DNA of 64,000 nucleotides from an uncultured Clostridia bacterium (lineage in GTDB: Bacteria > Bacillota > Clostridia > Oscillospirales > Acutalibacteraceae). The position numbers and the translations under genes are program-made. Of this stretch, positions 27,736 to 36,271 are shown piece after piece. The stretch's first letter is position 1, and every line of letters begins with the position of its first letter. The notes below the pieces were generated by a model. It searched no databases, was not told the origin of the DNA, and saw only the letters and a list, made by a program, of their open reading frames with translations. The stretch is taken from NCBI GenBank assembly GCA_944412445.1, contig CALYBJ010000014.1, positions 1 to 64,000 of the forward strand, given 5' to 3'.

Positions 27736-28601
27736 TATGCCCACCTCCTCTTTTCAAGTGACTGCACGGTAAGGAATAAAAATACTCCCGCAACAGAAAG
27801 ATAAAAAATTACTCCCGTTAAATCAAATATGCCGCCCACAAAAACGTCAAGCTTGTCAAAAAGAGAAATGCTGTTCATAACGCCGGGAACAAGTCCCTCG
27901 AAAAAGTCCTGTTTAAGGAAATAGAACAGCACAAGGGCAAAATCTATAACCGCCGCGGTAAGCACACCCACAACATAGTTTTTCGTCATAAGAAAAACTA
28001 TAAGGCCTATTACTATTCCCGTTATAACAAGAAATACGGCTGAGGCAACAGCGCTTGAGGAAGCGTAGGAGGCGATATAAGGCAGGAAATAATTAAAGAA
28101 AATTATAACAGCCGTGCCGATAGCGGCGACAATCTGATTTTCCACAAGAGAGGAAATAAACACTCCCATGGCAATAAGCGCCGCAGCCATAAGATAAAAG
28201 GCGAATATTGAGGAATAGCAGGTGGCGAAATTTACAGTGCCGAAAAAGGACAGAACCACGGGATAAAGGCTTATTACGGCAACGGGTACAAGAAGAACGG
28301 TTATCGCCGCAAAATATTTTCCGAAAACAATATCCGTTGTTTTAAGAGGGAGAGAATAAAGAAGCTGATCTGTTTTCTGTTTTCTCTCCTCGGAGAAAAT
28401 CCTCATTGTCAGAAGAGGCACCGGCAGCACGCACATCCAAAAAGCCATGTTTGACACAGTCATCTCAAAGCTTCCCGATGCGCTTTGAATATTTATCGCC
28501 CAGGTATAAATTCCGGCGATTAAAAACATCAGTGTAAAGCAGGCGTAAGCGCCTACGCTTGTAAAATAGGATCTCAGCTCTTTAACATACACCGCTTTCA
28601 T
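27735..28601 (-). CDS. GldF-like ABC transporter permease
   Basis: A 288-residue ABC-2 type permease: AVYVKELRSYFTSVGAY at the N-terminus, then six membrane helices, with MRIFSEERKQKTDQLLYSLPLK (named by ends) in the first cytoplasmic loop as in other Gld/NosY-type permeases. I use ATG 28601, which has AAGGAGG upstream; the longer frame to 28655 lies inside the ATPase gene. It overlaps that gene by 20 bases. Confidence 0.88.
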   Translation of the reverse strand: MKAVYVKELRSYFTSVGAYACFTLMFLIAGIYTWAINIQSASGSFEMTVSNMAFWMCVLPVPLLTMRIFSEERKQKTDQLLYSLPLKTTDIVFGKYFAAITVLLVPVAVISLYPVVLSFFGTVNFATCYSSIFAFYLMAAALIAMGVFISSLVENQIVAAIGTAVIIFFNYFLPYIASYASSSAVASAVFLVITGIVIGLIVFLMTKNYVVGVLTAAVIDFALVLFYFLKQDFFEGLVPGVMNSISLFDKLDVFVGGIFDLTGVIFYLSVAGVFLFLTVQSLEKRRWA

Positions 28602-29619
28602 CCGGGTTTTCCTCCTTTTCTTCATTTTCAGCGTCCACGGTATTGCTTTTCGCAAGCTTCAGCTTTTCTTTAAGCTCCGGTGAAATCTCATCGGAGGTAA
28701 GCTTTATAAACACATCCTCAAGAGAAGCCTTTTTAATGTTCATGGAAAGAAGCGTACAGCCGGATTCCTTCATGGCGTAGAATATATTTTCCCTTATGTC
28801 TCCGCCTGTTTCGGAGGTTACCTGAGCCGTAACGGTTCCGTCGGTTTTTGCGTCGGTAATTTTAACATCCTTTACCTGTTCAAGAGAGCTTAAAGCCTTC
28901 TTTATTTCCTCTGCTCCGCCCTTTGCCTGAATTTCAGTTACCGGATCCGTTTCAAATATTTTAAGAAGATTTTCCGTTGTGTCGCCGGCGACAAGCTTTC
29001 CCTTTGATATTATAAGTATCTCGTCGCATACGGCGCTGACCTCCGACAGAATATGACTGCTTAAAATTACCGTGTGATTTTTTCCCAGCTCCTTTATAAG
29101 CTCTCTTATTTCGATTATCTGGGCAGGGTCAAGTCCCACGGTAGGCTCGTCAAGTATTATTATATCAGGATCTCCTATCAGCGCCTGGGCAATTCCCACT
29201 CTCTGACGGTAGCCCTTTGAAAGATTCTTTATAACCCGGTTAAGCACATCCTTGATTCCCGTAATCTGGCTTACTGATTCTATCCCTTCCTTTAAAGCGC
29301 TTCCCTTTAAGCCCTTTGCCGAGCCTACAAAGCTTAAATATTCCCGGGGCGTCATATCGGGATATACCGGCGGTATCTCAGGAAGATAGCCTATGCACTT
29401 CTTCGCCGCCACAGGCTCTTCAAAAATATCGTGACCGTCAATAATAACAGCGCCCTCAGTTGCCGCAAGACAGCCTGTTATTATATTCATCGTGGTGGAT
29501 TTTCCCGCTCCGTTAGGACCTAAAAGTCCGTAAACCTGTCCCGCTTCTACCTTAAAGCTCAGATCGGACACGGCTGTGTTATCGCCGTATCTTTTAGTTA
29601 GGTTTTTAACTTCAATCAA
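28582..29619 (-). CDS. ABC transporter ATP-binding protein (GldA-like)
   Basis: A 345-residue ATPase. Walker A GPNGAGKST (34-42), signature LSKGYRQR (near 138), Walker B IIILDEPTVGLDP (near 158) and the H-loop SSHILSE (near 192) are all present. A C-terminal extension of about 100 residues with TAQVTSETGGDIRENIF resembles the regulatory tail of DrrA/Gld-type ATPases and ends in an acidic stretch. It starts at TTG 29619 with AGGAGG nine bases upstream and heads the four-gene operon. Confidence 0.92.
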   Translation of the reverse strand: MIEVKNLTKRYGDNTAVSDLSFKVEAGQVYGLLGPNGAGKSTTMNIITGCLAATEGAVIIDGHDIFEEPVAAKKCIGYLPEIPPVYPDMTPREYLSFVGSAKGLKGSALKEGIESVSQITGIKDVLNRVIKNLSKGYRQRVGIAQALIGDPDIIILDEPTVGLDPAQIIEIRELIKELGKNHTVILSSHILSEVSAVCDEILIISKGKLVAGDTTENLLKIFETDPVTEIQAKGGAEEIKKALSSLEQVKDVKITDAKTDGTVTAQVTSETGGDIRENIFYAMKESGCTLLSMNIKKASLEDVFIKLTSDEISPELKEKLKLAKSNTVDAENEEKEENPDESGVC

Positions 29620-29872
29620 GGATTATTCCTCCTGTATTAAGATTATATATTATTTTTATTGCGTAACGATAATAGTTATATTTGTTTAAATCTACCTTGA
29701 AACAAAAAATTTACTGTTTTTTTGCTTTTGAATACTGTTTTTCTTTTTATTAAAAATATTTAAGCTTAAACGAGAATAAAAATTTAGCTGTTTTTCAATA
29801 TTCATAAATTATTTGCAGTTAAAAATTTTCTTTCAAGTTTATTTTAAGCAACTGCGGATATATTATAGTCAC
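29620..29872. other. AT-rich intergenic stretch
   Basis: About 250 bases of very AT-rich DNA with no plausible gene on either strand. It must hold the promoter of the ABC operon (minus; a TATAAT lies at about 29643-29648 but no clear -35) and that of the RNA downstream (plus; weak TTTATT at 29838-29843, 17-bp spacer, TATTAT at 29861-29866). Confidence 0.5.
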
Positions 29873-30028
29873 AAGATGCATCAAACAGGTCGGCTGTCCT
29901 GACCGTTGCAAATATAAACAGCATAAAAAGGACAGGCTAATATCTACGGTCTTCGGACGTTCAAATACAGTACACTACCTCTTAAAATGCCAGAACGCAG
30001 TCCTTCCGGACTGCGTTTTGGCATTTTT
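29873..30028 (+). ncRNA. candidate structured RNA (leader or sRNA) of unknown class
   Basis: A non-coding stretch between a -10-like TATTAT (29861-29866) and a strong terminator. It contains a hairpin AAC(A)GGTC / GACCGTT (29884-29907) whose loop CTGTCCT (29894-29900) is exactly complementary to AGGACAG (29929-29935), predicting an H-type pseudoknot; a UUCG-capped hairpin at 29946-29960; and the terminator. The 5' end AAGATGC (29873-29879) can pair with GCATTTT in the terminator's right arm (30021-30027), a possible antiterminator. I do not recognise an Rfam class. It may be a leader of the SDR gene, whose start is 74 bases past the terminator, or a free sRNA. Confidence 0.55.
29984..30028 (+). 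terminator. very strong intrinsic terminator
   Basis: A continuous stem of about 18 bp: AAATGCCAGAACGCAGTCC (from 29985) pairs, with one G-T, with GGACTGCGTTTTGGCATTT, closed by a TTCC loop and followed by T. It is nearly symmetric and could act both ways. Confidence 0.92.
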
Positions 30029-30101
30029 CAGCTTTTTCACCGTTTTTATTTTTATAATCACTTATAACGGAAATAATAATAAAAAAAGAAAGGTGAAGAA
30101 A

Positions 30102-30911
30102 ATGTATATTGCCGTAATAACAGGAGCGTCTTCCGGACTGGGAGCGGAATTTGCCCTTCAGACCGATAAAAAATTTCAGCTTGACGAAATATGGCTTATT
30201 GCCAGAAGAGAGGAAAGACTTTTGAATTTGGGAAAAAGACTTAAATCCAAAGTGAAAATTTTTCCTCTGGATTTATCACAAAACCGGTCACTTGATGTTA
30301 TAAGATATGCCCTTGAGGAAAACAGGCCTCAGATAAAGCTTCTTGTAAACGCGGCAGGCTTCGGAAAATTCGGCACGGTGGAGGCTTTATCCTTAGAAGA
30401 ACAGACAGATATGATAAATGTGAACATTACGGCGCTTACAGGCATAACAAAGCTCTGCATACCATTTCTGACCTGCGGCGCAGGAATTATCAACATGGCC
30501 TCCGTATCGGGCTTTATGAGCCTTCCCTGTCTTAATGTTTATTCGGCATCAAAAGCCTATGTGCTTAATTTTTCAAAAGCTCTCTCCCATGAGCTTAAGG
30601 ATAAAGGCGTAAGGGTCACGGCAGTCTGTCCCTACTGGACGGCAACTGAGTTTATTTCCGTTGCCTCCGATTCTCCCATGGGAGACTGCGTAAACAATTT
30701 CAGGCTGATTTCATATCCCTTCGCCGTAACGAAAAAAGCCCTTGAGGCAAACGGCAGAGGAAAAATCACGGCTATTACGGGAGCCGTTCCCCAAGGAATA
30801 AAATTTCTTGCGAAAACAGTTCCCTTAAAGCTTCAGTTTTTAATCTGGGACAAGGTCAGAAAGCTTAATAATCCACAATATAGTCAACAATGCCCTGAGC
30901 TATGGCGGTAG
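30102..30911 (+). CDS. short-chain dehydrogenase/reductase (SDR)
   Basis: A 269-residue classical SDR. The cofactor motif is TGASSGLG (7-14), NAAG is at 83-86, and the catalytic triad is Ser134 or Ser136, Tyr147 and Lys151 (YSASK). It reduces or oxidises a carbonyl/hydroxyl with NAD(P)H; the substrate is unknown. ATG 30102 is chosen because AAAGGTG precedes it and the protein then starts at the first beta strand; an upstream ATG at 30018 lies in the terminator. The 3' end overlaps the convergent amidase gene by 47 bases. Confidence 0.9.
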   Translation: MYIAVITGASSGLGAEFALQTDKKFQLDEIWLIARREERLLNLGKRLKSKVKIFPLDLSQNRSLDVIRYALEENRPQIKLLVNAAGFGKFGTVEALSLEEQTDMINVNITALTGITKLCIPFLTCGAGIINMASVSGFMSLPCLNVYSASKAYVLNFSKALSHELKDKGVRVTAVCPYWTATEFISVASDSPMGDCVNNFRLISYPFAVTKKALEANGRGKITAITGAVPQGIKFLAKTVPLKLQFLIWDKVRKLNNPQYSQQCPELWR

Positions 30912-33588
30912 CCAGTATATTCTGCCCGTTATCGTCCTTTAAAAAGGCGTAATCCTTTTCGTTTGTAATATATCCGCACTCAACAAGCACCGAAGGACAT
31001 TCCTCAACTCTTGTTACCATATAGGGATAAAATTTATATCCCTTGTCAACATCCGAATATTCCCCGGAGGAAGAATCGGTGTAATAATATTTTCTGTATG
31101 CGGAAACCAGCTGTTGATGTATGCTCTCCGCAAGAGGCATTGAAAAGCTTTTATAATAAAATGTATGAGTTCCCAGCCAGGATTTCGCGTCGGCGCCGTC
31201 ACAGTGGATGCTTACGAAAATATCCGGATTAACGCTTCTTATCATTTCAACTCTTTCATTAAGGAACAGGGCGGTGTCCTCTTCTCTTGTCAAAATAACC
31301 GTGGCTCCGTACTTTCTCAGTATATCCGCCGTTTTCTGCCCTATTGACAGAACGATTTCCCGTTCATAAACCGTCATATCGTTTGTAGCGCCCGGGCTTC
31401 CGTAGCCGCCGTGTCCCGGGTCAAGCATTATTACCGTTCCCTCCAGCGATGCGGTATCGTTTTTAAAGGAGAATACCGTTTTTTCATTTTGTCTTGTAAA
31501 GGAATAGCCGTAAAATGCGCCCTTTTCCTTAAGATACAGCCTTAAGGTTATAAAATTTTCTTCGCTGTTAACATACCACTCGATTTTTGAAAACAGCTGA
31601 CTTTGGGAAAAATCAGGCGTTACCGATGAATTGCAGTTTGTCGTATTCATGAAAATTATATCTATATATTCAGCGGTAAAGCTTTCAACGTTATAAATTC
31701 TCTCAAGATATCCTGTATAATACTCCTGAGGAGCAAGGTTTGTTTTTATGAAAACAGGATAGTCAAAGGAAAAGGTAAAAACATCTCCGTCATCATAGGA
31801 CACGCTTTCCAGGTTTACGCTGTTGTCGGGAAGAACATATCCTCCCACTATAAGCCTTGAAGCATCTCCGTGTATCTTCATTCCGGAATTAAGAGTGTAT
31901 ATTAAATCGTTTTCGTTTACCGATACCTCATTAACATAGCCGTATGAGCCTGAAAGCTGAGGAGTGCAGGTAGGGTCGGAGGTGTCGTCCTCCGAAGCGG
32001 CAGATGTTGTTTCGGCATAGTCCCGTGTTACAACGCACATATTCTCCCTGCCCAGACCGTTGTCCGAATAAGGAGTAGACTGTGCTTCTTCTCCGCACAT
32101 GATTTTTTCACTTAATCCGTTATATATTCCCATATAGGATATAAGGCTGTCGGAAAGAGATAAAAGGCCTCCGCGAAGCTCGTATTCCCCGGTAAAATCA
32201 CAGTAACCGTTTTCTTCTTCTCCCGTTTCCTGAAGCCTTAGCAGCACCGTATTGGCAAGAGAAGCATATACTTCCGAGCCTTTTTTCGCCTTTACCGTTA
32301 CGGTTACCTTATTTTCATTTACCGCCGCTGAATACGAGGCTATTATATCAACCGGTTTGTCGATATAATAAGTATACATGGCGTTTTTATGCTTTACAAC
32401 AACCTTGTTTTCCCCTTCTCTTAAAGGAATTTCCGAAGAAAACAGCCCGTCGTCTCCGCTTGTCTGGGCAGTGTGCCACTGTCCCTGTGCGGAGCACCAG
32501 ATATGAACGGGATAATTTTTATCTGTTGTGCCCTGAACAAACAGAGTGTTATCGTCTTTAAGCTCTATTTTTTTATATGTTAATGCCGTATAATCCACAT
32601 CGTTAAAATATTCGTTATAAGAATAAAGGCTTGTGGCAGTGTTGTTGTCGTCGGTGCTGAGCTTTTCCCTTGAATACATAACACAGCCGGCAAAGCCTCC
32701 GTAATTATAAAGAAGCTTTACCTGAGCGATGATTTCTCCCGGGTCGGTCCAGCCTTGGGCAGACATTACATAATCGTTCCTTAATATGCCGTAAACCTTT
32801 GATCCGCTCTTTAAGGCTGATGACGCCCAGGCTTTTATTTTTTCGGTAACTCCCGCGGATACGGAAGATGTTATTTTTACAAAAAAGAAATCAGCCCTGC
32901 TGCCTTCAACAGCGTTTTTCACCGTGTCCGTTATATTTTCGGAAAGCGTAAAGCCGGTTTTTATATTTTTTTCCCTTAATGCCATTCTCAGGCTTTCCAT
33001 GGCTTCAAAATATTCCTCTTGGGAGCTTTTTTCGTTAAGCTCAAAGAATCCGTCGGTTAAAACTCCCTTGGCATTATATTTTTCCGCCGCCGCCCCAAGC
33101 TTTTCCGTACTGCATTTAAGACTGCCGTTAAAATATTCCTGAGCGTCCGTAAGAAGAATAACCGTAAGTCCCTGATTCTCAGCGAAATCAGAAAGATATT
33201 CCAGATAATTAAAGCCGTTAACCTCATAATTTTTCTTATCGGAATATTTTATCAAAACGGTATTGGGCAGAATGGCGTCCACCTTGTCAAAGACGCTTTC
33301 TGCCGCCTTTTTAAGGCTGTCCTCATCGGTTTTTTCCGTATTTATATCCGTTTCCGGGTCAATTATATAGCCTTTCATATTGTCGGGCAAAGGGCTTTCT
33401 TCTTTCACGGCAGACGCAAAAGCGGCGTCTGCGTTTTTTTTCGCCAGCGCCTCAAGATCGGCGCCCTCTTCTATTTCGGTTTCTTTTTCGCCTTCGTCCG
33501 TATATTCACCAAGCCCCAGCCAAAGTCCCAGTCCTCCGGCTGCGGCTATAATTATTACAAGAAATGCCGCCAAAAGTTTTTTCTTCAT
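30865..33588 (-). CDS. N-acetylmuramoyl-L-alanine amidase with N-terminal TIM-barrel-like domain
   Basis: A 907-residue exported protein with a membrane anchor at residues 4-26. The C-terminal amidase_3 domain begins near 716: zinc ligands are His in LDPGHGG, Glu in YEREIVL and His in SIHCDG, and the catalytic Glu is in VLVECGYITN. It cleaves the bond between MurNAc and the peptide stem. Residues about 70-320 look like a glycosidase-type barrel (SLRMALREKNIKTGFTLSE, YGGFAGCVMYSREKLS) and the middle is beta-rich. It is translationally coupled to the exonuclease (ATG/TGA overlap of 4 bases), which is an odd pairing. Confidence 0.9.
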   Translation of the reverse strand: MKKKLLAAFLVIIIAAAGGLGLWLGLGEYTDEGEKETEIEEGADLEALAKKNADAAFASAVKEESPLPDNMKGYIIDPETDINTEKTDEDSLKKAAESVFDKVDAILPNTVLIKYSDKKNYEVNGFNYLEYLSDFAENQGLTVILLTDAQEYFNGSLKCSTEKLGAAAEKYNAKGVLTDGFFELNEKSSQEEYFEAMESLRMALREKNIKTGFTLSENITDTVKNAVEGSRADFFFVKITSSVSAGVTEKIKAWASSALKSGSKVYGILRNDYVMSAQGWTDPGEIIAQVKLLYNYGGFAGCVMYSREKLSTDDNNTATSLYSYNEYFNDVDYTALTYKKIELKDDNTLFVQGTTDKNYPVHIWCSAQGQWHTAQTSGDDGLFSSEIPLREGENKVVVKHKNAMYTYYIDKPVDIIASYSAAVNENKVTVTVKAKKGSEVYASLANTVLLRLQETGEEENGYCDFTGEYELRGGLLSLSDSLISYMGIYNGLSEKIMCGEEAQSTPYSDNGLGRENMCVVTRDYAETTSAASEDDTSDPTCTPQLSGSYGYVNEVSVNENDLIYTLNSGMKIHGDASRLIVGGYVLPDNSVNLESVSYDDGDVFTFSFDYPVFIKTNLAPQEYYTGYLERIYNVESFTAEYIDIIFMNTTNCNSSVTPDFSQSQLFSKIEWYVNSEENFITLRLYLKEKGAFYGYSFTRQNEKTVFSFKNDTASLEGTVIMLDPGHGGYGSPGATNDMTVYEREIVLSIGQKTADILRKYGATVILTREEDTALFLNERVEMIRSVNPDIFVSIHCDGADAKSWLGTHTFYYKSFSMPLAESIHQQLVSAYRKYYYTDSSSGEYSDVDKGYKFYPYMVTRVEECPSVLVECGYITNEKDYAFLKDDNGQNILATAIAQGIVDYIVDY

Positions 33589-34460
33589 GAATCCGCCTTT
33601 TTATCCTCTCTTTTCCCGTCTTCCGTTACCTTGCTTCTCTTTGATTTTACATCTATATGGTCAAAATATTCCTTGAACCTTATTGAAAACATGGTATAGT
33701 TATCGCAGTTTTTACAGTAAAACAGCGCTCTGAAGGACTGATTTACGGACTTCCACTCCGAAACCTTGCTCATTCTCCTATGACATTCATCACAGTAGCA
33801 AACCATTTTGCTTCTGTCAATTCTCTCATCGTGAATGTTCGTAATGTTTTTCGCCTTGAATAAAAGCCTTTTGTAAAACTCATCGTCGCAGTTCAGTATA
33901 AAGTCTGCAAGGTTCTCCTTGTCAAACGCCTTTTTAAAGCATCTCCAGCTTAAAAGACTGTCCTCCAAAGCTCTGTGGGTGGAATACTCGCTGACATCTA
34001 TACCCAAAAGCGTTGCCGCCGCCGAAAGTCCTACCTGCTGGGCGTTTGAAAGCTTCAAAAACTGCTGACAGTATTTCTGCAAATCCATATATCTTGAAAT
34101 AAAAGGTATTCCCTCAATATCCTCAAAAAACTTCAGGTTGTCAAGCATTACCCTTAAATCGCCGTTGCCCCAGGACATAAATATGCAGTCCTTATTGCCT
34201 ATCCATTTTGAAAAATCGGAAACAGCTTTGCCGAAGCTTACGCCGCCGTACATATCCTCGTTTGAAATATGGGTAAGATTTTTAACTCTTCCGCTTAATT
34301 TGTTGGAAAGCTGAGATTTTATAAGCACGGAAAAGGTATCCACAACCTCAAGGCTGCTGTCAATCATAACGGCGCCGATTTCAATTATCTCATTAAAAAA
34401 GCATTTCAGCTTTTTATTGTAGGAATTATTCCACTCCAGATCCATTATTACATAGTACAC
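33585..34460 (-). CDS. DEDDh-type 3'-5' exonuclease
   Basis: A 291-residue protein. Its N-terminal 185 residues form an RNase T/DnaQ fold with the DEDD residues: Asp7 and Glu9 (MDLEWNN), an Asp in WGNGDLRVM near 101, and HRALEDSLLSW near 162 giving the final His and Asp. The last 90 residues include a possible zinc-binding pair of Cys motifs (CYCDECHRR and FYCKNCDNY). This resembles KapD/ERI-1-like exonucleases acting on structured RNA or DNA. It starts at GTG with GGCGGTGAT upstream and has a consensus promoter at 34510-34538. Confidence 0.82.
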   Translation of the reverse strand: MYYVIMDLEWNNSYNKKLKCFFNEIIEIGAVMIDSSLEVVDTFSVLIKSQLSNKLSGRVKNLTHISNEDMYGGVSFGKAVSDFSKWIGNKDCIFMSWGNGDLRVMLDNLKFFEDIEGIPFISRYMDLQKYCQQFLKLSNAQQVGLSAAATLLGIDVSEYSTHRALEDSLLSWRCFKKAFDKENLADFILNCDDEFYKRLLFKAKNITNIHDERIDRSKMVCYCDECHRRMSKVSEWKSVNQSFRALFYCKNCDNYTMFSIRFKEYFDHIDVKSKRSKVTEDGKREDKKADS

Positions 34461-34509
34461 GGGAAATCACCGCCCTTATCTTTCTTAAAAATACAGCAAT
34501 ACATTATAA

Positions 34510-34538
34510 ATAATACAATATGTTAAATATATTGTCAA
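34510..34538 (-). promoter_or_regulatory. promoter of the exonuclease-amidase operon
   Basis: Minus-strand TTGACA (34533-34538), 17-bp spacer, TATTAT (34510-34515). Confidence 0.82.
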
Positions 34539-34622
34539 ATGTATTTCTCGTAAAATATTCCCTTAAGCTTTTAATATAACAGCAATATATTTTATTGTTT
34601 CAGGAACAAGCCTTAAAACTAT

Positions 34623-35072
34623 TTAGAGAAAGTTATTATCAATCAGCCATTTTATAATTATTTTTGCCCTGCTTTCAAGATTCTCCGTTTCTTCTTTTTT
34701 AAAAAATTTAAGCTGGCGGCTTTCTCCGTCGCTGATTTTAAGCTTTCCTGCCGTTCTTTCGGCAAGATACAGAACTGCAACAGAATAAAGCTCGTCTCCG
34801 TTGGGATATTTACAATAAAAATCCTTTCCCGAAAATACATTTAAAAGAGTAAAGGCTTCCGCTTCAAGGTTTGTTTCCTCTTTCAGCTCTCTTGCCGCTG
34901 TTTCCTCAAGAGTTTCCCCAAGCTCACTGGCTCCTCCCGGAATTCCCCATGTTCCCGTATCGCTTCTGAGATTCAGAAGTATTCTGCCGTCTTTTATTAC
35001 GGCAACCGTTGCCCCGGGAGCTATCATGGGCTTATGACCTATATACTTTCTTATTTCATTGATGTAATTCAT
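34623..35072 (-). CDS. NUDIX hydrolase
   Basis: A 149-residue protein with a complete Nudix box, GGASELGETLEETAARELKEET named by its ends at about residues 44-66 (pattern Gx5Ex7REUxEExGU, with Asn instead of the last Gly). Such enzymes hydrolyse nucleoside diphosphates linked to another group. N-terminal KPMIAPGATVAVIKDGRILL is typical of the ADP-ribose/8-oxo-dGTP type, but the substrate is open. It stands alone between the exonuclease promoter and the ribosomal operon. Confidence 0.88.
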   Translation of the reverse strand: MNYINEIRKYIGHKPMIAPGATVAVIKDGRILLNLRSDTGTWGIPGGASELGETLEETAARELKEETNLEAEAFTLLNVFSGKDFYCKYPNGDELYSVAVLYLAERTAGKLKISDGESRQLKFFKKEETENLESRAKIIIKWLIDNNFL

Positions 35073-35174
35073 TGTAAAATATTCTCCATTGTGTTTTTCT
35101 GATTAAAATGTATTTTCCGACAATCTATAATTAAGCCGAATTTCAACGCTTCGCTTTTTACACAGTATACTAAC

Positions 35175-35212
35175 AAAAAAGCCCGAAAGCCAAAGCCTTC
35201 GGGTTTTCGTAA
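35175..35212 (-). terminator. terminator of the rplM-rpsI operon
   Basis: On the minus strand ACCCGAAGGC pairs with GCTTTCGGGC around a short loop, followed by six T. Confidence 0.85.
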
Positions 35213-35232
35213 TCCGTAAAGATAAGGACTGA

Positions 35233-35628
35233 TTATCTCTTGGAGAACTGAGGTGCACGTCTTGCGCCTTTGAGACCGTATTTCTTTCTTTCCTTCATTC
35301 TGGGGTCTCTTGTAAGGAAGCCTGCCTTCTTGAGAGTAGGACGAAGATTTTCGTCAAACTGAAGAAGAGCTCTTGCAAGACCGTGACGGATTGCGCCTGC
35401 CTGGCCTGTAACTCCGCCGCCTGCTACCTTGCATACGATATCGAACTTTTCAGCCGTGCCTGTAAGAGCAAGAGGCTGACGAACGATAAGTTTAAGTGTT
35501 TCAAGACCGAAATAATTGTCAATATCTCTGTCGTTTATTGTGATTTTACCTGTGCCGGGGTATACACGAACACGGGCAACGGAACTTTTTCTTCTGCCTG
35601 TTCCGTAGTAATAATTGCTTTCGTACAT
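35233..35628 (-). CDS. rpsI: 30S ribosomal protein S9
   Basis: A 131-residue S9. [19 protein letters not shown] near the start and the C-terminal [17 protein letters not shown], whose tail reaches the P-site tRNA, are diagnostic. It follows rplM by 19 bases with GGGAGG ahead of the ATG, the universal L13-S9 order. Confidence 0.98.
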   Translation of the reverse strand: MYESNYYYGTGRRKSSVARVRVYPGTGKITINDRDIDNYFGLETLKLIVRQPLALTGTAEKFDIVCKVAGGGVTGQAGAIRHGLARALLQFDENLRPTLKKAGFLTRDPRMKERKKYGLKGARRAPQFSKR

Positions 35629-35647
35629 TTAAGTCTGCCTCCCTTTC

Positions 35648-36076
35648 TTAAAACTCTCTTACTTTAGGCTGCTGAGCCTGATGCTTATGCTCTGCGCCCT
35701 TGTAAACATGAAGTCTTGTAAATGCTTTTCTGCCGATTGTTGAGTCGGGAAGCATACCTTTTACAGCCTTTTCTACGGCGAACTCAGGCTTTTCCTTCAT
35801 AAGAGTGCTGTATTTAACCTCTTTCATGTTGCCGATGTAGCCTGTGTGATGATAATACATTTTCTGCTCAAGCTTTTTGCCTGTGAGAACAACTTTTTCA
35901 GCGTTGATGATAATTACATTGTCGCCGCAGTCCTCATGATAAGCGAAAGTGGGCTTATGCTTTCCGCGAAGAAGAACAGCAGCTTCAGCGGCAACTGCGC
36001 CGAGAGTTTTGCCCTCTGCGTCAAGAACATACCAATCACGCTTAATGTCTGCGACTTTAGGCATATAAGTTGACAT
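35648..36076 (-). CDS. rplM: 50S ribosomal protein L13
   Basis: A 142-residue L13 with the typical WYVLDAEGKTLGAVAAEAA start, GDNVIIINAEKV near 48 and the HHTGYIGNMK segment near 77. It is an early-assembly large-subunit protein. It is first in the rplM-rpsI operon, with a hairpin leader and promoter just upstream. Confidence 0.98.
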   Translation of the reverse strand: MSTYMPKVADIKRDWYVLDAEGKTLGAVAAEAAVLLRGKHKPTFAYHEDCGDNVIIINAEKVVLTGKKLEQKMYYHHTGYIGNMKEVKYSTLMKEKPEFAVEKAVKGMLPDSTIGRKAFTRLHVYKGAEHKHQAQQPKVREF

Positions 36077-36111
36077 AATTTCTACCTCCGTATATGGTTA
36101 AAAAAATTAAA

Positions 36112-36143
36112 CAAAAATCAAGCACGCCTCAACGTGCTTGATT
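36112..36143 (-). promoter_or_regulatory. L13 leader hairpin
   Basis: AATCAAGCACG (36116-36126) and CGTGCTTGATT (36133-36143) form an 11-bp hairpin upstream of rplM, followed on the minus strand by TTTTTG. It matches the L13 ribosomal leader found ahead of rplM in Firmicutes, thought to be bound by L13. The promoter start point (about 36137) falls within the 5' arm, so the RNA may contain only the inner 8 bp. Confidence 0.7.
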
Positions 36144-36172
36144 ATGATATCACAAGATTTTTTACAAGTCAA
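36144..36172 (-). promoter_or_regulatory. promoter of rplM-rpsI
   Basis: Minus-strand TTGACT (36167-36172), 17-bp spacer, TATCAT (36144-36149). Confidence 0.85.
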
Positions 36173-36271
36173 GAGTTTTTATCCGATTTTTTTAAGGAGA
36201 TTTAAAATCCTCTGTTTTTCTCGTGTTTTCTCTTGATTTTGTATATTTATCTCACTTATTATTTTTGTTTA

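Noticed and set aside
29873-30028. 6S RNA, tmRNA or SRP RNA
   Set aside because: No long closing helix with a central bubble, no tRNA-like ends or tag frame, and no SRP GGTG/GGAAG core are seen.
30018-30101. N-terminal extension of the SDR protein
   Set aside because: It starts inside the terminator; the SDR fold begins at the ATG at 30102.
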